Source: Onchidella celtica
Taxonomy: Eukaryota > Mollusca > Gastropoda > Systellommatophora > Onchidiidae
Direction of reading: 5' to 3'
Length of the DNA stretch: 64,000 nt
Assembly (NCBI GenBank): GCA_963931925.1
Contig: OZ007571.1
Span: forward strand, 55,108,311-55,172,310
Shown: piece after piece, positions 1 to 12,219 of the stretch
Layout of the letters: the number at the start of each line of letters is the position of its first letter
Position numbering within the stretch: the first letter of the stretch is position 1
Made by a program: the position numbers and the translations under genes
The notes under the pieces: generated by a model
What the model was told of the DNA's origin: nothing
Seen by the model: the letters and a program-made list of their open reading frames with translations, nothing else
Database searches by the model: none

Positions 1-165
1 AATACATTTGCATTATTTAACTAGTAATTCTGAATGCTTGTTACACTCCGCACCATTCACATCAATAACACGGACAAAGTAGAGTTATGAGAAGTATCAC
101 TTTGGGGGTAGTCTGAGGACAGCAGTAGGTTGGTTACAAGACTTTATCCCAGAGTAGAATACAGA

Positions 166-3100
166 CTACAGTTTAATTATTGCATTCTGTAAATTAGTAA
201 GAGCAGCAATTACAATAACAATTTTATCTAATTGCTTGACCAGTGTGAGAGGACATTTGTTTGCCAGGATTCTGAACTTTCTCAAACTTGCAATAACCCG
301 TTCAACGTGAATTCGAAGACGAGCAATTTCTCGTGACTTAGTTACTTCACTGCCACTGAGCTGCTTCTTTCCACGTGTGAAAGATGGGATGTGCAGTAGA
401 GCACCATGAGCTGCACATTCAGTATCTATAGTAAATCCACGGTCTGCCATTACCTCATCCCCATGTTGCAGTTTGGAAAGGTACCCAGACTCAAGTGTAA
501 TTTGTTTGTCAGACACTCTCCCTCCCCAGCCTTCTGATATGAAGGAAATAGCCCCAGCTGGTGTAATGGAGATCAAATATTTAATCGTTGAAGAATGTTT
601 ATAATTACTCCAGCACTGAGCCCTTGCCGTAAGATTTGTAGGCCTGTTAGTGAAAATCTCGAAACAGTCAATTATTGAGACAACTTTCTTGTATTTAGGC
701 CGAAAGCTGTCTGGCACATTGCTCTGGATAACGTCACGCTCTGGTCAAACAATCAAATCCTTCAGAGTTGTGGATAGCATGTCTAGCATCATTTCAATGA
801 TAGTTTGTTACTGTGGGCATTGAGACCCTGAATCTTAAACTCAGGTCCTTATTTGGACTCCCCATGCGCAGTCTCATCATTGTCAGGAGGAGAGAATCCT
901 CGACAGACAAGGCAGTAGATGGGCATTTTTTTTATATTTTTTATCAATAAACTGAAAATTTCATTACTTATTCCACTATAGAACTGAATGTTAATCTTCA
1001 CATTCTCATATGTGAATTTTTCAACGCTTGTTTTTGAAAGTTGTAATTCTAAACCCTCGTGAAGCTTTTTCCTCTATTGTTGAACAATCTCCACCTCTTT
1101 TTCCACACTTCTTAGCTTGGCTTCCACCATGTACAGATTCTGGCTGACATTGTTGACAGTTTGTGTTGCTGAGGAGACAGAGGAAATAAGAATTTTTATT
1201 ACAGCATGAAGCTTCTACTAGGTGGATAGAATAGTCTAGTTCTAATTTTGTCTCTTGCCATCCTAACAGGTTCAGCCAGCCAAGCTCATGGAGATTAATT
1301 TCACAAAGGCCTCTCTGAGGCAGAAGAGGAGGACCACAACAACAGGGAACAAAGCATGGAAAATGAGTTCAATTACCCTGCAGGACATTGACAACAATGC
1401 ACCTGAGGCAGTGGTTCTTACTTCTCTTAAGAAGAAACAAACACAACCCAGTGTCATCAGCTCTATAGAGCAAACCAGGACTATAAATTTTATTACTACA
1501 CTGGCTACATATATGACTGCAGATGTCATCAAATCTATTGAATGTCAGACGAAAGAGCAGTCAAACTCCCCTCTTTGGAGAGTACAGCGAATAGGAAGAA
1601 TTACTTCCAGTACTATCCATAAAGTGTATCACTGTAAAGAACAAGAGAAGCTTGCAGATTTTTTATGTACTGTCAGGGACCTAAGAAATATTCCTTCAAT
1701 TAAATATGGGGTTGACCACGAGGAAACTGCCAGGAATGAGTATGCTGAATGTCAGTCTCAGGGACACTCAAATTTTTCTGTTACTAGTAGTGGTCTTGTT
1801 CTTAGACCAGATTACCCATACTTAGGGGCATCACCTGATGGTATTGTATTTTGTGATTGCTGTGGAAGAGGTTGCCTGGAAATTAAGTGTCCCTTTAAAT
1901 TCAGGACAAAACTCCCCACAGACAACTCTGTTCCCAATTTCCCAATTTATTTTGACCAGGAGAATGGCTTGGTAACCTTAAAAAAAAACCATGAGTATTT
2001 CAGTCAAGTCCAGATGCACATGTTTATGACTGGTACAAAGTATTGTGACTTCTATATGTTTGCAAAAGAAAACAGCATTTTAAGCCGAGTTGCTCGAGAT
2101 GATGCATTTCTTGATCTTGTCATCAGTAAATGTGCAACAATATATGAAAATGTAATTGCTCCTAAACTTGTGGCAAAATATTCTCAGTAACTTTCACGCA
2201 ATGCCTATGAACATGAAAATTAGGCCTATTGTTTTGTAATTTTTATGAAAACTGGAATTTAGCAGGTCTCGAACAAAATATTCCAGATACGGATACTGTA
2301 ACTTAGTGTAAGTGTAAATGAACCCTGGATTCTGCCTTTTATTTACTTTTTTCATGTAATGTAGTGGGAGGGATCTATGTAACACTGGTGCTTAGTACGT
2401 GTGTAAATGGAATCTGATCAACTACCAGTATGTATGTGGAACACTGCCTAAAAGAAACAAAATTTATGTGCATGCTTGTTTATTGTTGTTGATTTTCAAC
2501 TATGCTACTGCGAAGATTCTTAACTTATCATGCTGGTTTTCATTACAGTCCAACTATACAGATTCTGAACTTATTCTAATTTCCACCATGCGATCACGAA
2601 GTAACACTTCGTACAATTATATTTTCTTGACGTGAAAGTGTTGAAGCTTGTGGTTTTTAATTTTTACTAAATCTACTTGTTTGGTTTCGTACTGTTACAG
2701 TACGCATTTTCAGTGGTACTCTAATATTTACATGCTAATGAGAATGAAATAATGAAACTGTCACTTTTCAAATTACTTGTTAAAAAAATGCATTTGTATA
2801 ATTTAATTTAATAAAGACCATTAACTCTTACCGGTATCTTGTTCTTTTGTCCCTTCTTCTGTCACTGTTGCTGTGGCCAAGCCTATCAGAGCAGTTGCAG
2901 CATCAAGTGCAGTGTCATTGTCCCTTATCTTCTGTCTTTGTTCATTCCTTTCTTGCCTTCTTTGATAACGTCCCATCAAAGTTGTCGCTGCAGGTTTCGA
3001 TTTCCTGTATCCCAAATTTTTGCTTGGTACATAGTCAGGGTGAGCAAGATCATTGTGGGGTCTTCCTCCTAGAAGTAATATTTGCTTGTTAGTGCAGGCT

Positions 3101-3557
3101 AGCTAAAGTACATCTATCTAGATCTAGTCACAGAAATTTTGTCTACAGAGTACAGTTGTTTTTTGTTTTTGTTTTTTTTTCATTTGTCTCTCGAATCGAT
3201 CAAAACTTAGATTTATTGAAGTGTGGGCTGTTGCCTAAGTAGGAAGCTAAAATAATAGAAGAAAAAAAAAAAGAAACAGACCAGCGTCTCGACTAACGGT
3301 CGATAGACTTGCAGGCGACTTAGAACATCTTGTAAAAGTTACTTACCACTTTCAAAATGATGGCTGCACACACGATCGTGCTTCGAGGGCTGCCAGAGCT
3401 TTAAGGACTTTGTTGCTGCTGCCCGATTGATGGCTGTTATCCAGGCATTCCTTTTTTCAATAGGTTTCGATGGTATTCGAAAAAATGACAATCCAGAGCC
3501 TGGTTTCACGCGATTAGCGCATCCCCTCACACAGCAAGATCCCACCATGACCACCAC
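166..3557. mobile_element. ISL2EU-type DNA transposon (decayed)
   Basis: This stretch carries the two genes that define ISL2EU elements: a THAP + HTH + DDE transposase (minus strand) and a YqaJ-family nuclease (plus strand). The span given covers the coding parts only. I did not find convincing terminal inverted repeats, and the left end may lie outside the window. The transposase has stops and frameshifts, so the copy is probably not autonomous now. The nuclease frame is intact over 300 codons. The intergenic and intronic sequence is AT-rich and otherwise featureless. Confidence 0.8.
166..3557 (-). pseudogene. ISL2EU transposase (THAP, HTH, DDE_4), three exons, broken
   Basis: The gene reads right to left. 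Exon 1 (3557-3347) starts at an ATG and encodes a C2CH THAP DNA-binding domain with C-x4-C near its start and CSHHF near its end; it ends at a GTAAGT donor. Exon 2 (3068-2832) begins after a TTACTTCTAG acceptor and continues in phase with the end of the THAP module (HPDYVPS), then an Arg/Gln/Glu-rich helix; its donor is GTAAGA. Exon 3 (1168-166) follows a pyrimidine-rich CTCCTCAG acceptor, also in phase, and encodes a coiled-coil stretch, an FYSG motif, an HTH_Tnp_4-like segment near 810-920, and the DDE_Tnp_4 catalytic part (717-166, with ADRGF and the ERVIASLRKFRIL-type C-terminal motif). Breaks in exon 3: an in-frame TAG near 1077, a frame change near the A/T run at about 930-945, another near 810, and a TGA at 745-747 where the family has Trp. 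Known role of the family: cut-and-paste transposition. Exon junctions are inferred from splice signals and phase. Confidence 0.8.
1288..2190 (+). CDS. YqaJ-like recombinase/exonuclease of the ISL2EU element
   Basis: An open frame of 300 residues with a YqaJ/lambda-exonuclease-type fold signature: G-x-x-x-E-x-x-A (YGVDHEETARNEY, about residue 150), GASPDG (about residue 180) and EIKCP (about residue 200), the acidic/Lys residues that bind metal in this nuclease family. ISL2EU elements are known to carry such a nuclease alongside the transposase; its part in transposition is not established. The gene lies entirely within intron 2 of the transposase on the opposite strand. A CCTAACAG acceptor-like site sits 19 bases before the first ATG, so an upstream non-coding or short coding exon is possible. 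Unlike the transposase it shows no stop or frame break. Confidence 0.8.
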   Translation: MEINFTKASLRQKRRTTTTGNKAWKMSSITLQDIDNNAPEAVVLTSLKKKQTQPSVISSIEQTRTINFITTLATYMTADVIKSIECQTKEQSNSPLWRVQRIGRITSSTIHKVYHCKEQEKLADFLCTVRDLRNIPSIKYGVDHEETARNEYAECQSQGHSNFSVTSSGLVLRPDYPYLGASPDGIVFCDCCGRGCLEIKCPFKFRTKLPTDNSVPNFPIYFDQENGLVTLKKNHEYFSQVQMHMFMTGTKYCDFYMFAKENSILSRVARDDAFLDLVISKCATIYENVIAPKLVAKYSQ

Positions 3558-3639
3558 TTTCTGCCCTCCAATTTTTCTCGGGACCTTGACCTTGTCTAGG
3601 CTCCGCCCATTTTCACTGGCCTATTCTGGCAACCTGTGA

Positions 3640-5285
3640 CACGCTCTAATGGCCGACTTCCTGGCTACGCGGCTGCCCTGATTTGTTTACATTTTTCAGC
3701 CCTATGGCCGCCGCTGTTGCCTGCCTTCACTAAATTGGAAATTGTAGCACCCATGTCGCATCTATGATAATGAATTTTGGCACGCTTATTGAGAAATGAA
3801 TGAACTAAAAGATGAACCTATTTACACCGGAATACCTAAATGTGCCTTTTGGTATTGTAAGCGTGAAACGCTGAATGGGGATGTATAACACTACCTCTGG
3901 GACAGACGGACAATACATGTATTACACACTCGCGCATCCCATCCCGTTTGTTATCCAAACACAACACTACCCACACAAAGGCACCACACTAGTACATGCA
4001 TGTACTATGTACTACAAACGTGTGCCGATCAAATACATGATGTAGGCTTAGAGGGAGGGTTAAACACGAAAGGGTTAAACAAGTGTAATGGGGTGAACCA
4101 TTACAGGGCTGAGAACATAGCTCATTGTAGTGAAAGGGAGATAAACCCGTTATTTTGATCAGCTGGACCACTAGACGTGGTCAAGGGGAAGTAACCACAC
4201 AGAAACCATAGATAATCTCCCCTTATTGTTTATCACGCACTGAGATGAGTCATGCAAGTGTTGAGTAACATTGCCAACTGATGTACTCAATGCGCCAATT
4301 TTAAATCATAGTCTTAGCGTGGTCTGTATTGTCCAGGATTGGTCAATTTAAGTGACCATCCCTGGTGCCAGAAGTAGAACCTTGTTATGTATCACTACAT
4401 TGTAAGTTTTGTTTAGTTTTTATCTTGTTAAGTAATATTTCCTTAAGATAGTGTATTTGGAACATACACGAGCAAGATGGTGGTCTTTAAAAATGTTTTT
4501 ATTTGTTTTAATGTTTTATTAGAATTTGCACTTAGTGAACTGTAAGGAGTGAATGGGTTGCGCGTGTTTGGGTGACGCTTAGATGATCGCGTGGGTCAGT
4601 CAGTTCCACCCAAGTCTTCAAGACAGCAGGACGTGTCACTGTGTCCAGACTAACATAAAAGTAAAAGAAGTTGTATAATTTATATTTCAAGATTTGTGAA
4701 GTGCCAGCTCTGATGATGTAGTTCAAGTGTGAATTCATTTGGTTAGTTCACCGCGCCTATCGGTTGGGTTTATTGTGGTTTATTGTATTGCCATGTGTTT
4801 ATTGTATTGTTATTGTCATGTGTTTATTGTATTGTGTTTATTATTTGATTTGTTATTTTCTTTTCCTTTTAATAAAATTGTTGTCCTCTCAAAACCTGAT
4901 AGTTTTGTTTGTATGTTTGACTGTGTAGAGAGCCCCGCTCGTCTCGTCCTGTGTTACATTATTTGGTGTCAGATTAGATAGCTATAGATAGAGAGAGAAC
5001 CGCTCGGTCTACCCCGTAACCAGTGTTACACAAGAATAAGAAATTATCACAAGAACAGAAACAGTCAATTTATTATTTAAAAAAGCGACATCGGTCGAGA
5101 CTAAAACGGCAATAAATTTAAGAAATAATTTGTGATTAAACCGACAATAACAATAGCATCAGTAAGGATTTATGACGATAACAATATCGGTAAAGATTCA
5201 AATAACAATAACATCGTCAGTAATGATTCAAATAACAGCAATAACAATAGAAGTGTTAAAACAGCAACAGGAACAGCAGACACAA
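3640..5285. other. No gene recognised
   Basis: Non-coding sequence between the transposon and the minisatellite. Only short chance frames are present. A T-rich stretch with repeated 'tgtttattgtatt' words lies near 4,780-4,850. Nothing else stands out. Confidence 0.5.
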
Positions 5286-5289
5286 AAAC

Positions 5290-5700
5290 AACAGAAACAG
5301 TGCGTTTACGACTACAGAGAAGATTAATAATGCAACGGTTGAGAGCAAATATAAATATTATTGATTATAATGTAGGCCTACAGCAAAGAAACAGTACGTT
5401 TACAACAACTATTGAGAAGATTGAACTCAAAGCCTCTAATGACTGTAAATAAATATGTACAATAAAGAAATAGTGCGTTTACCACAATTATAGAGAAGAT
5501 TGAAGCCACAGCTTCTAACTACTGTAAAATTTACAGTAAAGAAACAGTGTGTTCACAGATCTATAGGGAAGATTGAGGTCACGGGTTATAACAACTATAA
5601 ATAAGAACAGTAAAGAAACATTATGTTTACAACAACAACTATAAAGAAGATTACAGCAACAGCTTATATAACAGCTGCAAAATATATGTATTGTAAAGAT
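5290..5700. repeat. Degenerate minisatellite, about 74-bp unit
   Basis: The word gaaacag-t-gcgttta (with variants) recurs at about 5294, 5388, 5467, 5541 and 5615, each time followed by an 'agaagatt' word and a 'cttctaac-actgtaaa' word. Spacing is 94, 79, 74 and 74 bases, so the right-hand units are the most regular. A degraded sixth unit may end near 5,700. The short plus-strand frame over the left part is low-complexity (Asn/Ser-rich) and is not called as a gene. Confidence 0.65.
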
Positions 5701-6842
5701 TAAAACTATAACGACAATGATAATAGTCATTGGCCTGTGCTCATGACAGAAATAAAAACCGGAGGATCTATGTAATAACGAAGTTTCTCACCTTTCAAGC
5801 TGCAGTGCAACTCTTAAATTCCTTATACATGTAAATGTGTTCAGTTCTTTTCACGTTGTTCCTAGAAAGTCACAAGATTGATTTACACAGTTAATAACTT
5901 CAAGCCAACCGGATACAAATCCATGTGAGGTATCGAAAACTGTCGCATAATCCACGTGAAGACCATGAAAAACGAGGCCCGACCTAGCCTCTCAACAGAA
6001 AAAAAAACACCAACAAACTCGCAAAATAAATAATACTTATCATTTACAACTGAGCTCGTAAGCTGCTGATTTAAAAAGTAACCGAGCCTTAAACATTACA
6101 AAATCAAAGAATTCAAACAAACCGGGAAGAGATTTATAGCCATAACCCTTTCACCGCTACGAGTGTGTGCTGTAATCCTTCCTAGCCTCTGTAGAATGAT
6201 AAGGCGTCTGTACCGTGCGGATGGATAAATCAATACAAGTGCACGTTCATTTCCTAGAAAACAGCCAGAAGGCCAGGAAGTAACGTTTCCCCGAAACAAG
6301 CTCAGGCGTGAGTTAGCAACAGGATGTGTACGTTGACTCACTGTTGTAAACTGTGCAGAATGCAGTAACAGAGGCGTATGGTGGGACACGAATGCAGAAC
6401 AAAAAACCCCGCGTTCCAAGGCCTGGATTTTTGCCACACGTAATAACACAGTGCATTCTTACATCGCCAGTGTATCACTCCTGTTGGTGAGTGGCTAAGA
6501 ATAGTGATGACTCGCGCGTGTCGTGTAAACAAGTTCAACAGATGGTTATGACAACAGCTATGCACTGTGTAAGGGTCATTGGTCGAGTGGTGAGGGCAGG
6601 ATTGGAGAGAGGTCTCATGAGGTGATGGAACTCAGGGGAAAAGGGGGGTCGGTGAGTGAAGTGAGTGTGGTTGACCGGAGAAAATACGAAGCCTGGATTT
6701 TGGCGCCCCCCTCCCCCACCTCCCCTTTTCATACGTCTTGCTCCAATATCCCCCCCCCCCCCCCGCAATCCCAGTCCGAGTGTACATAGAGATCTATTAC
6801 TAGAATGGTGCATATCCATGATAATGCCTTGATATTCAAAAG

Positions 6843-6948
6843 CAGTGTTTCTCAAGGTGGGGCTCATGCCCCACTCAACATTTTGATGGGGCCGTGGGAC
6901 TTCAGAATAGGGGGCAGGGATTTGGCATAGAAATCTTAAATAGTGTAT
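6843..6948 (+). repeat. hAT-like repeat end, copy 1
   Basis: Begins CAGTGTTTCTCAA, the style of an hAT terminal inverted repeat, and continues with 'ccgtgggacttcag', a purine-rich stretch and 'catagaaatcttaa'. The same block recurs in the same orientation at about 8167. No internal coding sequence and no partner end were found. Confidence 0.5.
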
Positions 6949-6957
6949 CATAATTAT

Positions 6958-8087
6958 CGGGGGCGGCCAAACCACGGCTCGCCAACCACATGTGGCTCTT
7001 TGACCTTCAATATGCGGCTCGTGGAAATATGTTGGCTAAGCTCTTTTTTAATCACAGTTAATACGTGACTGGGTAAATAAGAAGAAATTCCAAGCTTTAT
7101 TAGGCTTCACCAATTTTGCCAAAAATTCCCAGATTCGGTGACTTTAACCTTGCTCTTAAGTGAGACAAACAGTGCATTTCGTACTAGCCAGTTGATATGA
7201 GTTAGTAGTCTGAGCTTTACTCGTGGCCAGCTGTTTGCCTCACCTTTTCCACTCACCAGTCTATTTGATGGCTGACCTACATTCAATTAGCTGGGTTTTC
7301 CCAAAAATCTTGTTTTCTACTATTAATAACTTGGTATGAACTGAGACCTCACCGGTTTGAAACGTAAGTTCGTTAACGTATTTAATACGTTCAGTATAGT
7401 TAAAACAAAAACAATCAACAGACAAGCTTTTGAAACGTGGTATACAGGTATATAATGTGTACTTTATGAGAAACTAATACAAATTAACAGTTTAAAAAAC
7501 TGCAGAGTAAATATTATTACATACATGTCTCTATTATATATTTCAGTAACTTGCAACCTTTGGCATGACTAACTGACCAAACTATACACTCTTCAGGCCT
7601 TAAATTTGGCAGGAAGGTGGCAATTGAGATAAGGAAGATGGTGGCTATGATTAAAAGTTGTTTACTTCAAGCATGTATTTTTAAAAATAACAATGTTTAT
7701 TGCTATGTAACATCTGTATTTTTGCATGTTTGTTTCGTGATATTATAGTACCGTCCATGTCATGAAAAGTAACCATATCAAGCGTTCAGTTTGGTGCGTA
7801 GTGTTCTGGTGCGCGTGAGTTCTGAAGCAGGACAGATTACTACTTTTATTGTAAGAGAGAGATAGAAAAGGAGGGGGAGGGGGGGAGCACATGATTGTTT
7901 ATTCCGGGCAATGCCCGGTAGGTCATCTAGTTTCTTAATATTTATATTCAGTTTTTTGTAACAAAATGTGTATAAAACAATAATAATGTGTGTGTAAATT
8001 TTGTTCCTATCTTGTGGCTCTCGAACATCCTCAAGTATTACTGTTTATCATTGTGGCTCTTACATTAAGCAAGTTTGGCCACCATTG
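6958..8087. mobile_element. hAT-like non-autonomous element
   Basis: The left end reads cgggggcggccaaacc followed by 'tgtggctcttt'. The right end, read on the opposite strand, is caatggtggccaaac followed by 'agagccaca'. This pairing of GGCCAAAC and GTGGCTCTT words in inverted order matches the ends of many hAT elements. The 1.1-kb interior is AT-rich and has no transposase. Flanking 8-base direct repeats are poor (about 5 of 8 match), so the exact ends are uncertain. Confidence 0.55.
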
Positions 8088-8166
8088 GTATATATATGAT
8101 ATAAACTGTTGTTTGTTTATGTCGTAGTAGTGCTTTCCTCGTCTAGCTCGGATCTCTGTTCTAAAG

Positions 8167-8275
8167 CATTATTTCTCAAAGGTGGGACGCATGCCCCATG
8201 CAATATTTATTTTGGTGGGGCGTGGGACTTCAGGATGGAGCATAGGTATTTTTCATAGAAATCTTAATCTAATGT
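8167..8275 (+). repeat. hAT-like repeat end, copy 2
   Basis: Direct repeat of the block at 6843: 'atttctcaaaggtgggacgcatgcc', then 'gtgggacttcagga', then 'catagaaatcttaa'. It lies just outside the right end of the 6958-8087 element, in the same orientation as copy 1. Confidence 0.5.
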
Positions 8276-8997
8276 TGTATTTTGCCTTCTTCGAGTGGCA
8301 CTTTGCATGGACTGCTCGACTGTCCCACTACAAACAGTTGATTCTTAAATTAATTCAGCAATTTGTTTTTCCACCTTTTTCTTTTCAACTTATTACCATA
8401 GCTGAAAAGCGCCCGTCCGTTCCACATAACTACCTTTTCCCATCTAAACTTTTTAATAGGCTGGGGGCACCCGCCCCCACCCCCTCCTACGAGCGTACGT
8501 ACTTCATAGATGGCCCCTAACCTGATGGCTGTGTAATCGGAGCCTACTACATGGACATCCAGACCCGACGGTTACGAATGGGCATATTAATTATTATACA
8601 CCCAAGTTTCCTACCCAAATACTCTATGGAAGTGAGAACAATGTTAATTGTTTGTACTTGACGGATTTCATGGTCAATGGTCAGCTTCACGCTCTTGCCT
8701 AAAACAGTCATAATAATACAGTCAAGGATTCTATGATTAGAGGTCAGCATGACAATCATTAAATCAAATTGACCGTCCTTGAGGCAGTAGCACTTTCTCG
8801 TGAATACTTTGGTGTCCATGTGACCCAGACATTGCTACACGGCACCGATGCCAAAGTTGCAGAATGGTTGTTTTTTTTTCTTTCTGGTAAGGCCGTTGGT
8901 GCTGTAGCAGAGGTTATGGATTTGGGCCCCGCTTGGATGAGTTGCCTTTTTCCTTTTTTTCACTCTCCTCTTTCTGAACACTTACCAGGCTTAATAT

Positions 8998-9243
8998 GAG
9001 TTGATCTGGCGAAATGAGGCCGGTGAAAAGGTGAAAAACCAAAATAATTCCCGAGAAAATCCCTCCTAAGAGGGACAAAATTTTCTATGGAAATTGAGAT
9101 TTGCTTACAACATGAAAGATTAGCCATTTTTCTGCATTCAGTCAAAATATTTTGCTTGAAATTGTCTTAGAAATATTTTATTTGATTTTCTAAAGAGAGA
9201 TATGAAAATTTCACCTTGAGCCTGATTTCGCCAGATCCACTCA
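8998..9243. mobile_element. MITE, family with GATCTGGCGAAAT termini, copy 1
   Basis: A 246-bp element bounded by inverted repeats: left gag-t-tgatctggcgaaatgaggc, right (reverse strand) gagtggatctggcgaaatcaggc. The inside is AT-rich with no frame. A second copy sits at 29694-29906; the two share internal words such as 'gcagaaaaatggc' in opposite orientation. Confidence 0.75.
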
Positions 9244-9249
9244 AGTGGT

Positions 9250-10735
9250 TCGTATCAAAACTCTGTGTGCAGCTTGCCTTATCTTCCTGCGATTTATAAT
9301 TTTATAAACGAGAATAAATCAAAACGGGTGGACTGGGATTGCCAGCAGTTGTAAGTTTCTGAAAAATGTAGACCGCAGTTCTGCAGATCGTCCAACCTCT
9401 TCATCTTAATTTTTATACTTCTAAACTGATTCTTAAGCTTGGGTTCTATCCGCTTTTACTGTAATCAGTAAGCTAAAGGGTTTGAGCATTCTGGTGGTAC
9501 AAACCCACGAGTTCTGGCCCGCAAATGATTTCGACCACTGAAGCCATTGGAGCAAACGCGCGAAAGCAGTTTAGGTGACCAGATCCCTTGAGTTCAGTGG
9601 TCAAGTTCACTTGCGCGTCATCAACTCGCATGTTTAAAGGCCCCTGACTCCGCAACGTCAACTCTTACTGTACTACATCTATGCATCAACTGAACAATAA
9701 TAGGCCATTGTTCAATGACAATATCCCATGGTAGTTCAACCTTCGCGGTACTCCGTGGGTCTAATGGACCCAGAAGCAATTGAAGACGTTTGGAATTATC
9801 TTAATTCCTGGATTTTTTTTTCTCTTGAAATTGCAGGTACTCGTCAATGACATCATTGCCCATCTTAGCATAGTTTTAAAATTTAAAAATAAAATGTGCT
9901 TGCGTGGTCACCAACACACATGCATATTGACTGCTTCTACCTGTCTGCCCTGGTGTCTCCCAGACACCATATTTCTAAATAGGATTTATCGCCATACCCT
10001 TAAGTTGTGCGACCTGTGGTCTCAGATACACCACACTCCTAGTCCTAAAGAGGATTTTATTGTTCCAGACTACCACAGGAGAAAAGAGTAGTTTTGGTGT
10101 TGTTTTTTTTTCACTTCATTAATTTTCTTCCAAGCTGGACAATACTGATGAAAAAATAAAACTTGAAAATTAATCTAGTTTGCCGTTTTGTGGGTTTTTT
10201 TCCATGCCCAAGAAATGTACATAAATAGTGAAACAACAACAGCAAAAACTGCGTAGGGTCATGGCAAGGCTTGAAGCAAAATTTAAATGTGGCAAAAAGT
10301 TAAAGTTGTATGTAGCAAAGCCTCGCGTAAGAAACAACGCAGAAACGATACAATGAAACGCAAAGGAAAAGGAAAGACCAATCAAGCTTTTGGTCTAATG
10401 AAGAAAAAATGTAACAGGATAGAAAATTAAACAAATAAAGAAACAAAACAATTTAAAAAATCGTAGAACTTTTAACAATTAATGTGGGTACCTGACGTTT
10501 GCGAGTCTCTAACGTGAATTCTCGGAGCGCAGCACGTCTATCAGTGTATGGTGGCTCGAAGTGATGCTTTGGTCAGATACCTTAATTCCTTCACCTAGTT
10601 GCATCATACGACTACAAAATGCCTTCACTGACCAAGCTGTAATTAGTGTAATTGTCAAAATTAATGTGGCTCTCAAAATGAAATTGCCCTCTCCTGTTAC
10701 GCTGTCACAGTACCCCGTCAGAACGAACTATTCGC
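9250..10735. other. No gene recognised
   Basis: AT-rich non-coding DNA. The longest frame (about 100 codons at 9780-10091) has no recognisable domain, composition bias or splice context and is not called. Confidence 0.5.
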
Positions 10736-10754
10736 CAAGGTTTTTAACTAACTC

Positions 10755-10940
10755 GCTCTCTTCTCCACCCCCCCGCCCCTTTCTCTTTCTCTGTCACTCT
10801 CACCCTGTCCTTCACTCTCATTCTCTCTCTTTCACTCTCACTCTCTCTCTCTCTGCCTGACTCTCTTTGTCTCTCTTTCTCTCTCCGTCTCTCTCTCTTT
10901 CTCCCCGTCTGTCTCTGTCTCTGTCTCTCTCTCTCCCCCT
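10755..10940. repeat. CT-rich microsatellite
   Basis: About 185 bases of imperfect (TC)n/(TCTG)n pyrimidine sequence. Frames through it are artefacts. Confidence 0.9.
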
Positions 10941-11404
10941 GTAAAGGTAAATCGGAGCCTCTGATCCCTAGTCTATCAATGGGTTCATGGTTGCTACATT
11001 TTTATGGTTTATTTCACCCACTAAAGCCAGCACAGCGAGCATGACGTCATGCTCTGTTTGTCTCACCCAGGACACAGTGCAGTGTGCTGTACACAGCGTG
11101 ACTTACTGGCTTGGAAACTAACGCTTTTGTGTACAAATTGAGTAAAAAATTTAAAAAGAATTGTTTTCTGGCATGAACCCAATCGCGTCACGTTCTTTTT
11201 GAAGAGGCTAAGATAATGAATACATCACAACTTGGCTTAAAAACGTCAAAACAGATTTACAAAAAAAACAAAAAAAAAACAAACCATCTTTTCAGATCTA
11301 TGAAAAAATAACTTTTGAGAATTTTACCAAATTAACAAAATTTTCCATATTGTTAAATTCAAACTGATGAAGCTTCAAATGCCAAACATAAATAAAGTAC
11401 ATAA

Positions 11405-11475
11405 ATAGACCTAGAAAGGCGCAAAATGGCCGTTGTGGTGCCGATGAACCGTAAAATCCAAACTCAAATTCAGAC
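11405..11475 (+). repeat. SINE-like 3' fragment (copy of 30840-30905 family)
   Basis: Contains 'aggcgcaaaatggccgttgtgg', then 'tgccgatgaaccgtaaaatcc' and 'aaactcaaattc', which matches the end of the longer repeat at 30565-30905 ('aggcgcaaagtggcggttatgg', 'tgccgttaaacccaaactc'). Interpreted as a short 5'-truncated copy of one dispersed family. Confidence 0.6.
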
Positions 11476-12219
11476 TCAAAGATTTTAAACAGTTCTCCAA
11501 TACATTAGATTAAAAGTCCATGACATACAATTCCTCATAAATATACTTGAAACAAGCTAGTACAAAATAAATGTATTAATTTGCAAAGGCTATCGCTTAA
11601 CGCCGAAAAAAAATGCATAAAGCCAAAACAGGGAAATTAAATTGTTGCTTCCAGATTCTCATTTCCGCCCAGAGCCGCTTTATCCACTTCAAAAGTTAAA
11701 CGGACACATTAATACATGTATGTAGCTGGTCATAGTAGAGCAAAGTAGAGTAGTAAGTAGTAAAGTTCCTTCAACTACTTCAAGGCCTTACGGCCCATAG
11801 AGCCGGAGCTTATCCCGGTTTCTGTAGCATTTTAAAGCGGAACAGATGATACAAGATGACCCCCTGGACCGGACGCTAGTCTATCGCAGGGTTTACTCCC
11901 AGCTTTCGCCGGTACCCATTTACGGGAGGAATTCCTTACGAGATCCGCACTTTGCTTTCCCTACTAATTTACTTCTGGGCACAAGTTTGGTTTTTCAGAC
12001 TTATATTCAATTATTATTCATTGGAAACAGCATCAAATGTAAGAAAAAACTTTGATATCGAGTCAAACAACACATTTCAACATCCCAATCGATACATTTT
12101 GTCCAGAAGGCAGCCATTTTGAAACTTGCTGGGCAGAGGTCACGGTAACAGAATTTACGAAAAGCGCAACTAGCGAAGGTTTGCTGAAACAAAACTTGAT
12201 ATGGTGTTCAGGAATTTAA

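Noticed and set aside
3339-3557. THAP-domain host gene
   Set aside because: In-phase splicing to a DDE transposase and the neighbouring YqaJ gene show it is part of an ISL2EU transposon.
9780-10091. 103-codon frame
   Set aside because: No domain, signal, splice context or homologue within the window.
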